Shown: one piece after another, positions 44,595 through 53,121 of the stretch
How the letters are laid out: each line of letters begins with the position of its first letter
How positions within the stretch are numbered: position 1 is the first letter of the stretch
NCBI RefSeq assembly: GCF_014844055.1
Contig: NZ_CP062167.1
Location: 3,695,501 to 3,759,500, forward strand
Source: Aureimonas sp. OT7
GTDB lineage: Bacteria; Pseudomonadota; Alphaproteobacteria; Rhizobiales; Rhizobiaceae
Direction: 5' to 3'
Length of the DNA stretch: 64,000 bases
Notes under the pieces: model-generated
Told to the model about the DNA's origin: nothing
What the model saw: only the letters and a program-made list of their open reading frames with translations
Database searches by the model: none
Translations under genes and position numbers: made by a program

Positions 44595-44640
44595 CCGGGC
44601 CATGCCCGGCGAGCGGCGGCCGTGTTTTTCGCACGGCCGC
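44595..44640 (-). terminator. Hairpin pair downstream of DUF932
   Basis: CCGGGC-CAT-GCCCGG (44595-44609) and GCGGCCGTG / CACGGCCGC with loop TTTTTCG (44616-44640) lie 100-145 bp after the DUF932 stop in the direction of transcription. There is no clear U-run, so this is a structural rather than a certain terminator. Confidence 0.35.
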
Positions 44641-44738
44641 GCCGCCGATCCGCACTGCCGGATCGACGGAAAAATCGCGCAATCGGAGGACTTGCAACGG
44701 AAAGCCGTAGAGCCGAAACCGGCTCTACGGCGTGATGA

Positions 44739-45584
44739 TCATCGCGTCTTCAAGCGCTGCATCCCCTCGGCCAGCGTCCAGAGCGCGCGATTGAGAGTCA
44801 CGTTCTGGTCGATGCCGTTGATGGGCCGGGTCTGGCTGCGCCGAATGCGGCCTTCGGCATTGCGCTTCTGGCCGTGCAAGCCGCCGCGCACCATGTTCTC
44901 CTGAATGGTGTTGTAGGTCATCCAGAGGCTTCGCCCGGCATCCTCGCGGCGGCGCGGCTGGATGATCTGGTCCGGGCGGATCGGGCTTTCGTCTTCGCCA
45001 TAGCGGGCGACAAGGCTGGCCTCGGCCAGAACCCGGCGCTCATCTTCACCAAGCTGGATTTCCTTCATGGTCTCGCTGGCGTCGATCAGCCGGGGGAAGT
45101 CCTCCGCGACGGTATAGACACCTTCGATGATGTCATGCTGGATGTTGCCCTTGTGGGGAACGCGCACGTCCTCGAACCGCTCGCCCGCCACAAGGCTGTT
45201 GGTGCAGACGAAACGCAGCATCCCGGCGAACATCTGGTAGCTGCTGGTCCCGTCATGGGAATTGATGATGATGACTTCCGCTGCCTCCGGTTTGCCGATG
45301 CCGTCATCCCGGCGCAGGCGCAGCATATGCTTGGCGTGGCCGTGGCGGCTGCCGTCGCGCGGAACCGACTGCACGGCGAAGAACGGGAACCATCCTTCCC
45401 GACGCAACCCTTCCACAATGTCGATGGTGGGAACATAGACATACCGCTCCGACCGGCTGTCATGCGCCTCGCGGGCGAAGATGGACGGGACGTGTCGGAA
45501 AAGCGCCTCGTTGTCGAGAGCTTCGCGCCCGCTGATCTGGTGAGCATTGCGGCCGAACCGGGTGGCGAGATGATGATAGGTCAT
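44739..45584 (-). CDS. DUF932 family protein
   Basis: 281-residue DUF932 protein (phage/plasmid-like family), common on plasmids and ICEs with unknown role. It begins MTYHHLATRFGRNAHQISG and contains SFTRPFFAV-like VPTIDIVEGLRREGWFPFFA, INSHDGTSSYQMFAGMLRFV and the C-terminal NRALWTLAEGMQRL. ATG 45584 has GGAAAGAG upstream. Its leader is duplicated in front of the parB-like gene. Confidence 0.87.
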   Translation of the reverse strand: MTYHHLATRFGRNAHQISGREALDNEALFRHVPSIFAREAHDSRSERYVYVPTIDIVEGLRREGWFPFFAVQSVPRDGSRHGHAKHMLRLRRDDGIGKPEAAEVIIINSHDGTSSYQMFAGMLRFVCTNSLVAGERFEDVRVPHKGNIQHDIIEGVYTVAEDFPRLIDASETMKEIQLGEDERRVLAEASLVARYGEDESPIRPDQIIQPRRREDAGRSLWMTYNTIQENMVRGGLHGQKRNAEGRIRRSQTRPINGIDQNVTLNRALWTLAEGMQRLKTR

Positions 45585-45596
45585 GGTCTCTTTCCT

Positions 45597-45813
45597 TTGG
45601 CTTGGGTTGGAGCGCAGCGCTGCGCTGCAACCCTGGCCGTCGCCGAGACCGGGTGTGCAAACGGAGGGAGGCTTCGCGGGGAACCGGCTGCACGGAGCGC
45701 GGCACGCGCGGAGGAAGCTGGGCGGGAGCCTCTCGAAGTGCGCCGAGGGCGGAGCCCTAAGCACTCCACCCGGCCAGAGCGGAGCGGAGGCCGGGGAGAA
45801 GATCTGATCGGGA
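45597..45813 (-). repeat. Duplicated leader, copy E (upstream of DUF932)
   Basis: The sequence starting TTGGCTTGGGTTGGAGCG and running through CTGGCCGTCGCCGAGACCG recurs at 50470-50520. A second similar stretch (GCCAGAGCGGAGCGGAGG) recurs near 50690. The core GGAGCGCAGCGCTGCGCTGC is close to a perfect palindrome and would form a hairpin just before the SD on the minus strand. The 341-bp gap 45585-45925 holds no gene. Confidence 0.55.
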
Positions 45814-45925
45814 TACTCCCAGACACGAGGGCCGTGTCTCCCGATCTCCTTGTTCCTTGAGAGGCGGCGGCCATGAGCAAGAAGAAGCCCCGCTCGGCTG
45901 AGCGGGGCAATTCGGGGAGCTGGTC

Positions 45926-46243
45926 TTAGTCGCCGTTGCGGCGGGACCAGATGAGGTTGTGTCCGCTGCCGTCCTCGGCTTCGACCAGGCTGGCGTAGAT
46001 CGGTGCCGGGAAGCTCGGATCGTCCAGCTTGACGGAGAGATATTCGCGCTGCGTCTCGCGGGCGATCTTCTTCCAGGCTGCGCCGAACTCGGTGGCTCCG
46101 GCGAAGATACGGAAGTCGGGGCCGCGCTCGCTGTCGCCCTCGGTGGCGGTAAACTTGGCCTTGACGTTGAGGGTCAGGGTCTTGACCGCGCCGGTGAAGC
46201 CCACGCCGTTCTCGTTCTTGGTGAAGGTGCCGATGGTCGCCAT
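45926..46243 (-). CDS. DUF736 family protein, copy 2
   Basis: 105-residue DUF736 protein starting [18 protein letters not shown], with [18 protein letters not shown] and the end [16 protein letters not shown] precedes ATG 46243. It is only distantly similar to the copy at 40111-40458. The 721-bp gap upstream (46244-46964) has GC-rich sequence with several open but unconvincing frames and no gene I can support. Confidence 0.88.
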   Translation of the reverse strand: MATIGTFTKNENGVGFTGAVKTLTLNVKAKFTATEGDSERGPDFRIFAGATEFGAAWKKIARETQREYLSVKLDDPSFPAPIYASLVEAEDGSGHNLIWSRRNGD

Positions 46244-46964
46244 TGTCGTATTCCTTTTCCTGTCGGGCCGCACCATTGCGACCTCGATGCGGGTCGGCCG
46301 ACCGGGGACGATCGGCCCGCAACATCCGGCGAGGACTTTTTCGTTGGCGATGCAAAGCCGGCCTCGGCCGGCGGCGGGCAAAAGCCGCAGGCGGCGTGTT
46401 GCGGGGTGGAGATCGAGGCGGCGCTTGCGTCGCCAGTCTTCGGTCAGACCCATGCGAATCGAGGACGCGGATGGGCGTCCGAAACAGGAAATCGAGTGAA
46501 ATACGGCATTGGCCACCGTCTGCGCTTCGCCGGGATCGGGGACGGTGCTTCAAGGGTTGCGCCGGTGTGGTCTTCCCTGACCGACCGGCAAGGCAAGTTC
46601 ACCTATTGCCGGCGCGTGCTTGCGGGTGTGGTCTCGTCTGACCTTCGCCGGTGCTGGCGCGTCCGGTGTGGCTGGCAGACTGTTTGCGAAGCGCTGCGCC
46701 ATGCCTCGGCCAAGCGGATGGTCTGGGCTTTCCCGGCGCTGAGCCGCCTGCCGGATGAAGCGGACGGAAAGCCCTACCTCGTCATGATCCTGCGTGGGGG
46801 CTAGGCTAGGCTCCCCGAATTGCCTTACTCAATCGGGTGGGGCTTGCCGCGAAATGGCCACTGACGGCCCTTCGCGTTATGGGATTGAAGCCGAATGGCG
46901 GAAACGCGCCAACGGCGTGGTTCCGGCGCAGCCGAAAGCCCGGCCCGAAGGGCAACGCCCTTGT

Positions 46965-47387
46965 TCAGTGCCGTGCCGTCCAAGGATCAATAACCGGAAC
47001 GCCTGCCGCATTGAAGGCGCTGGCATCGCGGGTGGCGACCGAAAAGCCGTGAGCGGTGGCGATGGCAGCGATATAGCCGTCCGGTGTGGGAAAGCCCTTA
47101 CCCGCATTTCGTGCCGCAACGGCAAGGTCGGCATAGTGGCGGGCGGCGTCCGTATCGAAAGGGAGGATTCGACCGTCGAACAGGGCAAGATGTTCGTCCA
47201 GCGTGGCGGCGAGCTTCTGTTTGCGCCGTCCGTCCGGCAGCGCCCCGATGCCGAACAACAGCTCCGCGACGGTGACGCTGGACAGATAGAGGGTTTCGGC
47301 GGCCTGCTCGTCCAGCCAGTCGCGCACGGCGGAGTCCGGCTCCGGCTTCATCGCTTCGGAGACGACATTGGTATCCAGAACGATCAT
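46965..47387 (-). CDS. vapC: PIN-domain toxin (VapC/FitB type)
   Basis: 140-residue PIN-domain RNase. The acidic residues are in MIVLDTNVVSEAM (start), VTVAELLFGI (middle) and TPDGYIAAIATAHGFSVATRDASAF (cut into TPDGYIAAIA and VATRDASAF) toward the end. It overlaps the antitoxin stop by four bases. The pair should stabilise the ICE by post-segregational killing. Confidence 0.92.
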   Translation of the reverse strand: MIVLDTNVVSEAMKPEPDSAVRDWLDEQAAETLYLSSVTVAELLFGIGALPDGRRKQKLAATLDEHLALFDGRILPFDTDAARHYADLAVAARNAGKGFPTPDGYIAAIATAHGFSVATRDASAFNAAGVPVIDPWTARH

Positions 47388-47638
47388 TCAAAGCTCATCG
47401 GCTTGGCGGGCGTCCTGTCACGGGCCTGTTCCACGGACTCGAAATCGGCATTGGTCAGCCCGGCTTTTCGGCTCAGCGCCGACAGGGCGGACCCGATGCG
47501 CAGGCGGTCGGCTGGTCGAACCGCCGCTTCCAGAATATTGCGCATTTCGGCCTCGGCGCTGCGACCATGATGAGCCGCGCGCACCTTGAGGGCGCGGTGC
47601 GCCTCTTCGGACAGGTTGCGAATGGTGACGGCGGGCAT
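47384..47638 (-). CDS. FitA/StbC-type antitoxin (RHH)
   Basis: 84-residue antitoxin. The N-terminal Arc/FitA ribbon-helix-helix is AVTIRNLSEEAHRALKVRAA and HGRSAEAEMRNILEAAV. The C-terminal tail wraps the toxin in this family. It is coupled to the PIN toxin and preceded by ATGCTATC repeats, its probable autoregulatory operator. Confidence 0.9.
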   Translation of the reverse strand: MPAVTIRNLSEEAHRALKVRAAHHGRSAEAEMRNILEAAVRPADRLRIGSALSALSRKAGLTNADFESVEQARDRTPAKPMSFE

Positions 47639-47667
47639 CTGATGGCGTCTCCGGTCTGGTGATGGCG

Positions 47668-47695
47668 ATGCTATCAATATAGATAATATGCTATC
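47668..47695 (-). promoter_or_regulatory. Operator/promoter of the toxin-antitoxin operon
   Basis: ATGCTATC occurs at 47668-47675 and 47688-47695, 20 bp apart, around an AT-rich core with TATAGATAATAT. It lies 30-57 bp before the antitoxin start and fits an RHH operator overlapping the promoter. Confidence 0.45.
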
Positions 47696-47714
47696 GCCCT
47701 GCAAGACGATGCGA

Positions 47715-48131
47715 TTATCGAGCGGGCTGGCCGACGCCTGCCGCCAATCGCATCCATGCCGCTATGCCGACGCATCCGCCCCCGACGATGCAGAAGATTT
47801 GCCGCCAGACTTCGGACGGCACGGCTTCCTTGGTGACGCCATAGACCATCGCATAGCCCGCGACGGCGGCGGGAACGGCGAACACTAGCGCCACGATCAG
47901 GCGGATGACGGGGGTGCGGATCGTCTCGAACAGCACCGCCAGGATGCCGAAGGCGACGCCAGCGGAAAACAGGCCGACCAAGCCCGCGCCTATCAGGCCG
48001 GAGCCGGTCTGATAGGCGAACTGCGCGGCGGTCAGCCCAAGCATGAAGGGGAGCGGATAGATAGCGAGCGTGTAGGCGAGAACGCAGAGAAGCGCGATCA
48101 GCGCAACGCTCATGAACATCACCGCGACCAT
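47715..48131 (-). CDS. Four-TM membrane protein of unknown function
   Basis: 138-residue hydrophobic protein with four predicted TM segments (VALIALLCVLAYTLAIYP, GLVGLFSAGVAFGILAVLF, LIVALVFAVPAAVAGYAMVY, IVGGGCVGIAAWMRLA). No family recognised. It sits between parB and the toxin-antitoxin operon, a position where such ICEs often keep a small membrane protein. Confidence 0.7.
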   Translation of the reverse strand: MVAVMFMSVALIALLCVLAYTLAIYPLPFMLGLTAAQFAYQTGSGLIGAGLVGLFSAGVAFGILAVLFETIRTPVIRLIVALVFAVPAAVAGYAMVYGVTKEAVPSEVWRQIFCIVGGGCVGIAAWMRLAAGVGQPAR

Positions 48132-48266
48132 GATCCTTCACCTTCTACTTGTCGCACCGCCTTTGTGCCGTCGCGATTCTGACGGCTGGATCGTCGGCAA
48201 GGTGCCAATGCTTGCCTGTCCTGTCGATCGTGCGAGACCGGACTATTGTTGAACTGTCGAGGTTAT

Positions 48267-48336
48267 CCGGCCGCGCGGGGAAGTCGCGCGGCCGGGAATC
48301 TTTCGAATGGAAGGCCGGGACCGCTGGCGCGGCCCC
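48267..48336 (-). terminator. Hairpin terminator candidates after the ParB-like gene
   Basis: CCGGCCGCGCG (48267-48277) pairs with CGCGCGGCCGG (48285-48295) across a 7-nt loop, and a second GC-rich hairpin lies at about 48313-48336. Both are directly downstream of the parB-like stop. No strong U-run on the minus strand. Confidence 0.4.
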
Positions 48337-48346
48337 GGCTCGCCGC

Positions 48347-50455
48347 TCATTCCGCCGCAACGGGGAAAGGCTCGTTCTCCAAGGTCCCGGCGCTGTCAGC
48401 CTCCGGCATGTCCTCGGCCATGGCGGGGGCCTCCGGCTGCTCGTCGTCCAGCCACGCGGGCCGCTCGGTTCGCAGCAGGGGCGGCAGCCATCCGGTTCCG
48501 GCAAGAAGCTGCTCGGCGGCTTCGGCCATCTCCTGCTTCTTCTTGCCCGCGATCCGTTCGGCGGCTTCGTCGCCGAGGGCTTCGCGCACGGCGACGAGGA
48601 TTTGGGCCTTGGTGACGCGCCCAAGATAGGCCCGCACGGTGGGCGTCCAGTGCGCCGTCATGTCGAGCGCAACCGCCGTCGCCAGTCTTCCCGCCGTCTC
48701 GTGGGCGTGACGCTTGTTCTGTTCCCACGGCAGTTTGAGGGCATTGACGGTCTGCGCGACGCAATGGGCGAACAGCGCCATGACGCTGGCATGGTCCAGC
48801 CCGGCGATGAAGCCCCAAAGCTCCGAAACGTCGCGCGGCATATCCGAAGCCCACCCAGCATGGCGATCCGCCAGCGCCTTCGCCGCCGCCGTGTCCTCAA
48901 TGCCGTCCGCATGCCCGCCGAGGCTGGCGCTGATCGGGCGGATTTCGAGGCAATGCGCTTCCCCGTTGCCGCGATAGAAGGTCTGCGCGGCGAGCGCATG
49001 GGTGACGGCGACCAACGCCATGCCCGGCTGCTCGCCAAGGGCGAGACGCAGGCCAAGCGTCCGATGCGCGGTCAGGTCGCGGATGAGCGAGTCCGACAGC
49101 GGCTTGCCGTCTTCCTCCGCTTCCTCGTCCTCGGCGTCGAGTGCGGAAACAGGGTTCCCGTGTTCGCCATATTCGCCGTCCTCCCCGATGATTTCGCCAT
49201 CGCCGTTCACGCGCACCCCGTCGATGACGGTTTCGCCATCTGCTTCTTCTTCCTCCGGCTCCGGTGCCTCGTCCTCGGGTCGGATGAAACCGCGCTCGAT
49301 GCGGGCCTGCCCGTCATGGTTCAGAACCACGAAAACGCCGCCGCGCGTGATCTCGTCGGGATCGTAGGCATGACGCAGCCCGTCGATGCGCTCGATTTCC
49401 GCTTCAAGCTCGTCGTAACGCTCGGTCACTCTGGGCGGCATGTCTTCGTCGGCCGTGCCGTTCCAGTCTGCTGACAGTTCCTCAAGTTCCGCCTGTGCGG
49501 CGTCGTAGGCGGCTTCCTGTTCCTCGGAAAGCTCAACCGGGTGCTGATAGGTCCGGCGCATGCCGTGGGCATGAGGAAAGTCGATATAAGCCGAAACCCA
49601 TTTCCACCCCTCGGCCTCCTGAACTTGCGCCGCGATCCTTTCCAGCTTGTCGAGAACAAGCCGGTCCAGAAGGGCCGCATCCTCAAAGTAGCCGCCGCGA
49701 TCCTCGGTAAAGAGGTCGCGGATGATGTAGCCACCTGCCTCGGTATAGGCTTCCGGGCCGATGAAGACCGCCCGCCGATCCGAAGCCGCCACGTTGTTCG
49801 CGGTCAGGTCGCGGCGAATGATCCACGGTTCCTTGTTATAGGACAGGTTCTCGTAAACCTGTTCCTGCCGTGCGTGGTCGTCGGTGATGGCGAACGCCTG
49901 CAACTGGTCCATGGTCAGCCCGCCGTCGCGGTAAACCTGAATGAGCTTGGGGCTGACAGCGCCGAGGCGAAGACGCTGCATCACGACATGCGCGGACTTG
50001 CCGAACCGGGCCGCGATTTCCTCCGCACCCCATCCGCGATCTTCCGAAAGCTCGCGGAACTTCTCGAACTCGTCGGCAGGGTGAAGGTCCGCACGGTTGA
50101 CGTTCTCGTCGAGGCTGATTTCGGCGGGGTCGTTCGCCGTGTCGATGACGCAGCGGATCGGTTCGATCTTCTTGATCTGCTTGCGCTTGGCGCGCAGAAG
50201 CTGCGCCAGCCTGCGGCCTTCTCCGACGCTGACCAGATAGAAGCCTGTCGGCTCGCCTTCCGCGTCAAGCTCGGGTTCCACTACCAGATTTTGCAGCATC
50301 CCCTTGGCGGCGATGCTCGCGGCCTTACCCTCGATAGACGCCTCGCTGTGCGGGGTCTTCCGGGCGTTCCTCGGATGCTTCTTGAGCTTGTTGAGCGGGA
50401 TGAAAACCGTTTCGCCATTTTCGGGAACGGTGATGGTGTTCGCATTCGTGGTCAT
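48347..50455 (-). CDS. ParB/RepB/Spo0J family protein with ParB-like nuclease domain
   Basis: 702-residue protein. Residues 15-120 are the ParB N-terminal domain (IPLNKLKKHPRNARKT, VSVGEGRRLAQLLRAK). The HTH region follows (EIAARFGKSAHVVMQRLRLG). A long C-terminal part has an acidic linker (EDEAPEPEEEEADGE) and no recognised domain. Large ParB-like proteins of this type are common on alphaproteobacterial plasmids and ICEs. No ParA is visible, so its role may be regulatory rather than partition. Its leader is repeated before DUF932. Confidence 0.88.
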   Translation of the reverse strand: MTTNANTITVPENGETVFIPLNKLKKHPRNARKTPHSEASIEGKAASIAAKGMLQNLVVEPELDAEGEPTGFYLVSVGEGRRLAQLLRAKRKQIKKIEPIRCVIDTANDPAEISLDENVNRADLHPADEFEKFRELSEDRGWGAEEIAARFGKSAHVVMQRLRLGAVSPKLIQVYRDGGLTMDQLQAFAITDDHARQEQVYENLSYNKEPWIIRRDLTANNVAASDRRAVFIGPEAYTEAGGYIIRDLFTEDRGGYFEDAALLDRLVLDKLERIAAQVQEAEGWKWVSAYIDFPHAHGMRRTYQHPVELSEEQEAAYDAAQAELEELSADWNGTADEDMPPRVTERYDELEAEIERIDGLRHAYDPDEITRGGVFVVLNHDGQARIERGFIRPEDEAPEPEEEEADGETVIDGVRVNGDGEIIGEDGEYGEHGNPVSALDAEDEEAEEDGKPLSDSLIRDLTAHRTLGLRLALGEQPGMALVAVTHALAAQTFYRGNGEAHCLEIRPISASLGGHADGIEDTAAAKALADRHAGWASDMPRDVSELWGFIAGLDHASVMALFAHCVAQTVNALKLPWEQNKRHAHETAGRLATAVALDMTAHWTPTVRAYLGRVTKAQILVAVREALGDEAAERIAGKKKQEMAEAAEQLLAGTGWLPPLLRTERPAWLDDEQPEAPAMAEDMPEADSAGTLENEPFPVAAE

Positions 50456-50469
50456 GATCTTGATCCTAT

Positions 50470-50731
50470 TGGCTTGGGTTGGAGCGCTGCGCTGCAACCC
50501 TGGCCGTCGCCGAGACCGGGGGGTGCAAGGCGCAAGGGCGGACGGGCGGAGGGGGATCACCCGGCCTGCACAAGCGGATCGAAGTCATGACGAGAGTGCG
50601 CAGCACATATCCGCGCGGAAGGCTGGGGATACCGCCCGGCCGCCCTTGTGCCGCGCCAGGGGGCAGCGCCCCCAAGCAGCCCGCCCCGCCAGAGCGAAGC
50701 GGAGGACGGAGAGATAGATTGGATCAGGATA
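50470..50731 (-). repeat. Duplicated leader, copy F (upstream of parB-like gene)
   Basis: Same leader as 45597-45813, with a 3-bp shorter hairpin arm. The strongest identity is 50470-50520, immediately before the SD on the minus strand, with further similarity at 50688-50731. No gene lies in this 50456-50827 gap other than these repeats and the operator at 50795. Confidence 0.55.
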
Positions 50732-50794
50732 TGAGCGCGCGGGAGGCTGGAGAACTTTGTTCCTGATCGCCGCTTTTACGGAACGATCTCTCTT

Positions 50795-50827
50795 GGCTGA
50801 AGTGTATCCATTGGCTACACTTCAGCC
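50795..50827 (+). promoter_or_regulatory. 33-bp palindromic operator abutting the RHH gene
   Basis: Arms GGCTGAAGTGTATCCA and TGGCTACACTTCAGCC are complementary with one mismatch around a central T. The palindrome ends at 50827 and the ATG of the RHH protein is 50828-50830, leaving no room for an SD. The message may be leaderless and the protein autoregulated. Confidence 0.6.
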
Positions 50828-51022
50828 ATGACCAAAAAAGATGTCGGGTTGCGCATCAGGTTGGACCGGGATCTTCGGGACGAATTCGTCGCGGCGTGCC
50901 AGGTCCGTGATCGTCCAGCGGCACAGGTGCTCAGGGAGTTCATGCGCGAGTACGTCCGCGAAAGCGTTGCGTCCTCCTCCATCAGAACTCCCCAACGGGA
51001 ATCGAGAGGAAACGAAGAATGA
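50828..51022 (+). CDS. Ribbon-helix-helix regulator (plasmid antitoxin-like)
   Basis: 64-residue RHH protein: VGLRIRLDRDLRDEFVAACQ and AAQVLREFMREYVRESV, resembling CopG-type antitoxins. It is the first gene of the GHKL/nuclease operon. Its stop overlaps an ATG (ATGA at 51019) of a 22-codon ORF which in turn overlaps the GHKL start. It probably represses the operon through the adjoining palindrome. Confidence 0.75.
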   Translation: MTKKDVGLRIRLDRDLRDEFVAACQVRDRPAAQVLREFMREYVRESVASSSIRTPQRESRGNEE

Positions 51023-51087
51023 CATCGGCGAACCCGTCCAGAGATAAGGTAGACAACGGCCCGATCGACGGGAAAGAGCTGGCATGA
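51019..51087 (+). CDS. Coupling mini-ORF between RHH and GHKL genes
   Basis: A 22-codon ORF (MTSANPSRDKVDNGPIDGKE and two more residues) starts on the RHH stop and ends on the GHKL ATG, each as ATGA. The double overlap suggests it exists to couple translation of the ATPase to the regulator; a peptide function is not excluded. Confidence 0.35.
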   Translation: MTSANPSRDKVDNGPIDGKELA

Positions 51088-53090
51088 GCAATGTCAACGT
51101 CAGGCGGCTGGTCGAGAACATCCGATCCGGCACTAACGTCTATACGCCGTTGGTGGAGCTAGTGGTAAACGCCATTCAGGCCATCGACCAAAAGGGCGTC
51201 CAGAATGGCCTGATCCAGATCGAAATCCTGCGAAACGGACAGGCGGACATCATTGACCGCCTTGAAGATATCGACGGTTTCATCGTCAAAGACAACGGGA
51301 TTGGCTTCACGAAAAGCAACCGTGATTCTTTCGATACCCTTTATACTGAACAGAAGATCGCTGATGGCGGTAAAGGTTTCGGCCGGTTCACTTGCCTCAA
51401 ATATTTCAACCATGTGCAGGTGGCGAGCACCTTCGCTAATGGCGATGTGCTCCATGATCGATTCTTCAGGATGGGCTTGGATAAAGACATCATCGTTGAT
51501 GAAAAAACTGCTGCGTCGGATAAGCAGGAGACAGGCACGGCCGTCGAGATTTCGGGCATCAAGTCCGTCAAATTCCCAGATAAGCGCCTCGATACCGTCA
51601 GCCGCGTTATCGTCGAACGACTGCTGCCGTATTTCGTGGACAAGGAGCGGGCATGTCCAAGAATTTTGATCCGGGAGGCGAACGAGCCATCCGGCGGCGT
51701 TTCTCTCAACGATTATCTGGGCAAGGAAAACAGCCAGATCATCGAGATGCAAGTTGAACAGGAAAACTTCACGCTCTTGGCCAACGAAGAGGCCAAAGAC
51801 TTTCAAGTCCGCGTCTTCAAATTCTATGCACCTAGGTCAACTAAGAGCAAAGTAAGCCTTGTCGCGCACCGGCGCGAAGTGACCGACAATCCACTTCAAG
51901 CCTATATACCCGAATTCGCCGAGGAGTTTTATGAGGCCGGTCCCGACCAGGACCTGTCCAAGGGACGCAATTTCGTCGTCAAATCCTATGTTTTCGGCGA
52001 CTATCTTAATGACAACGTATCGCTGGAAAGAGGCGAGTTCCGCTTCCAGACCGACAACGATCTGCTGAGCGGCATTTCCCAAAGCGATATTGAGCAGAAG
52101 GCCGCCGAGATCGCGCAATCGGCGTTGGGCTCGGAAATTACCGAGCGGAAGAGGCGTAAGCAGGCGCGCATCGCAGACTATGTGTCGGTCGATGCGCCCT
52201 GGCACCGGACGCTAGCGAACGAAGTCGATTTCGACGCCCTGCCCATGCGACCGTCCAACCAAGATATCGAGCTTCATCTTCAAAAGAAGAAGTACGAGAA
52301 GGAAATCCAGACGCGCTCACAGGTGGCAGCGCTGCTGAGATCAGAAAACCCCGATGAGTTGGGCGAGAAAATCATTCAGCTGATGGATAGCATTTCCGAC
52401 ACCAGTAAGAACGATCTCATCCACTACGTTTCCATGAGGAAGTGCGTTCTCGACCTATTTTCAAAATCTCTGGAAATCGACGCCGATGGAAAGCACAAAT
52501 CGGAAGGCGACGTGCATGATATCATCATGCGGCGCAAGAAAGATTCTGAAGACCTCGACTACGATGCGCATAATCTCTGGATGCTGGATGAGCGGCTGAA
52601 CTTTTCCTCCTACGTGTCTTCCGATAAGCCGCTGAACAAACCCAATGGCGACAGAACAGATATCACCATCTACAACCGGCGTGTCGCCTTTCGTGGAGAG
52701 AACGAGGCCAGTAATCCCATCACGATTTTCGAGTTCAAGAAGCCGCAGCGCGACAATTTCGCTGACCCCTCATCGAAGGAAGACCCGATTCAGCAGATCG
52801 TTCGCTATGTGAACCAGATTAGAGAGGGGAAGTTCAAGACCCCCACCGGACGGGACATTATCGTCAACGGTACAACACCCTTTTACGGATACGTGGTTTG
52901 CGACCTAACTGCCAAGGTCAGGAAATGGCTTGAATTCGAGAAAGATTTTACACCTATGCCTGATGGACTTGGCTGGTTTCGCTGGTTCGGTAACAACAGC
53001 CTATATATGGAGGTCTTGAGCTGGACCAAACTCCTTCGGGACGCAGAAATGCGAAACAAGATATTCTTCAATAAACTTGGAATAGACTGA
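51084..53090 (+). CDS. GHKL ATPase with C-terminal PD-(D/E)XK-like region
   Basis: 668-residue protein. The Bergerat ATP fold is clear: E25/N29 in PLVELVVNAIQA, G1 box DNGIGF at 70-75, and GGKGFGR at 95-101. A long middle region, partly coiled (QKKKYEKEIQTRSQVAALLR), follows. Near the C-terminus D526 in RTDITIY and E550-K552 in TIFEFKKPQ fit a PD-(D/E)XK nuclease core. MutL, HSP90 and MORC proteins share the ATPase. It heads a three-gene set with visibly lower GC than the ICE core. A DNA-sensing or cleaving defence role is inferred; the exact function is unknown. Confidence 0.85.
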   Translation: MSNVNVRRLVENIRSGTNVYTPLVELVVNAIQAIDQKGVQNGLIQIEILRNGQADIIDRLEDIDGFIVKDNGIGFTKSNRDSFDTLYTEQKIADGGKGFGRFTCLKYFNHVQVASTFANGDVLHDRFFRMGLDKDIIVDEKTAASDKQETGTAVEISGIKSVKFPDKRLDTVSRVIVERLLPYFVDKERACPRILIREANEPSGGVSLNDYLGKENSQIIEMQVEQENFTLLANEEAKDFQVRVFKFYAPRSTKSKVSLVAHRREVTDNPLQAYIPEFAEEFYEAGPDQDLSKGRNFVVKSYVFGDYLNDNVSLERGEFRFQTDNDLLSGISQSDIEQKAAEIAQSALGSEITERKRRKQARIADYVSVDAPWHRTLANEVDFDALPMRPSNQDIELHLQKKKYEKEIQTRSQVAALLRSENPDELGEKIIQLMDSISDTSKNDLIHYVSMRKCVLDLFSKSLEIDADGKHKSEGDVHDIIMRRKKDSEDLDYDAHNLWMLDERLNFSSYVSSDKPLNKPNGDRTDITIYNRRVAFRGENEASNPITIFEFKKPQRDNFADPSSKEDPIQQIVRYVNQIREGKFKTPTGRDIIVNGTTPFYGYVVCDLTAKVRKWLEFEKDFTPMPDGLGWFRWFGNNSLYMEVLSWTKLLRDAEMRNKIFFNKLGID

Positions 53091-53121
53091 AATATCCGAG
53101 AAAGCTACCACGGGGGATTGC

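Noticed and set aside
45959..46804. Plus-strand frame of 281 codons across DUF736 copy 2 and the gap after it
   Set aside because: Its first third is antisense to a clear DUF736 gene and the rest is Arg/Trp-rich without any recognisable pattern; probably a GC-driven open frame.
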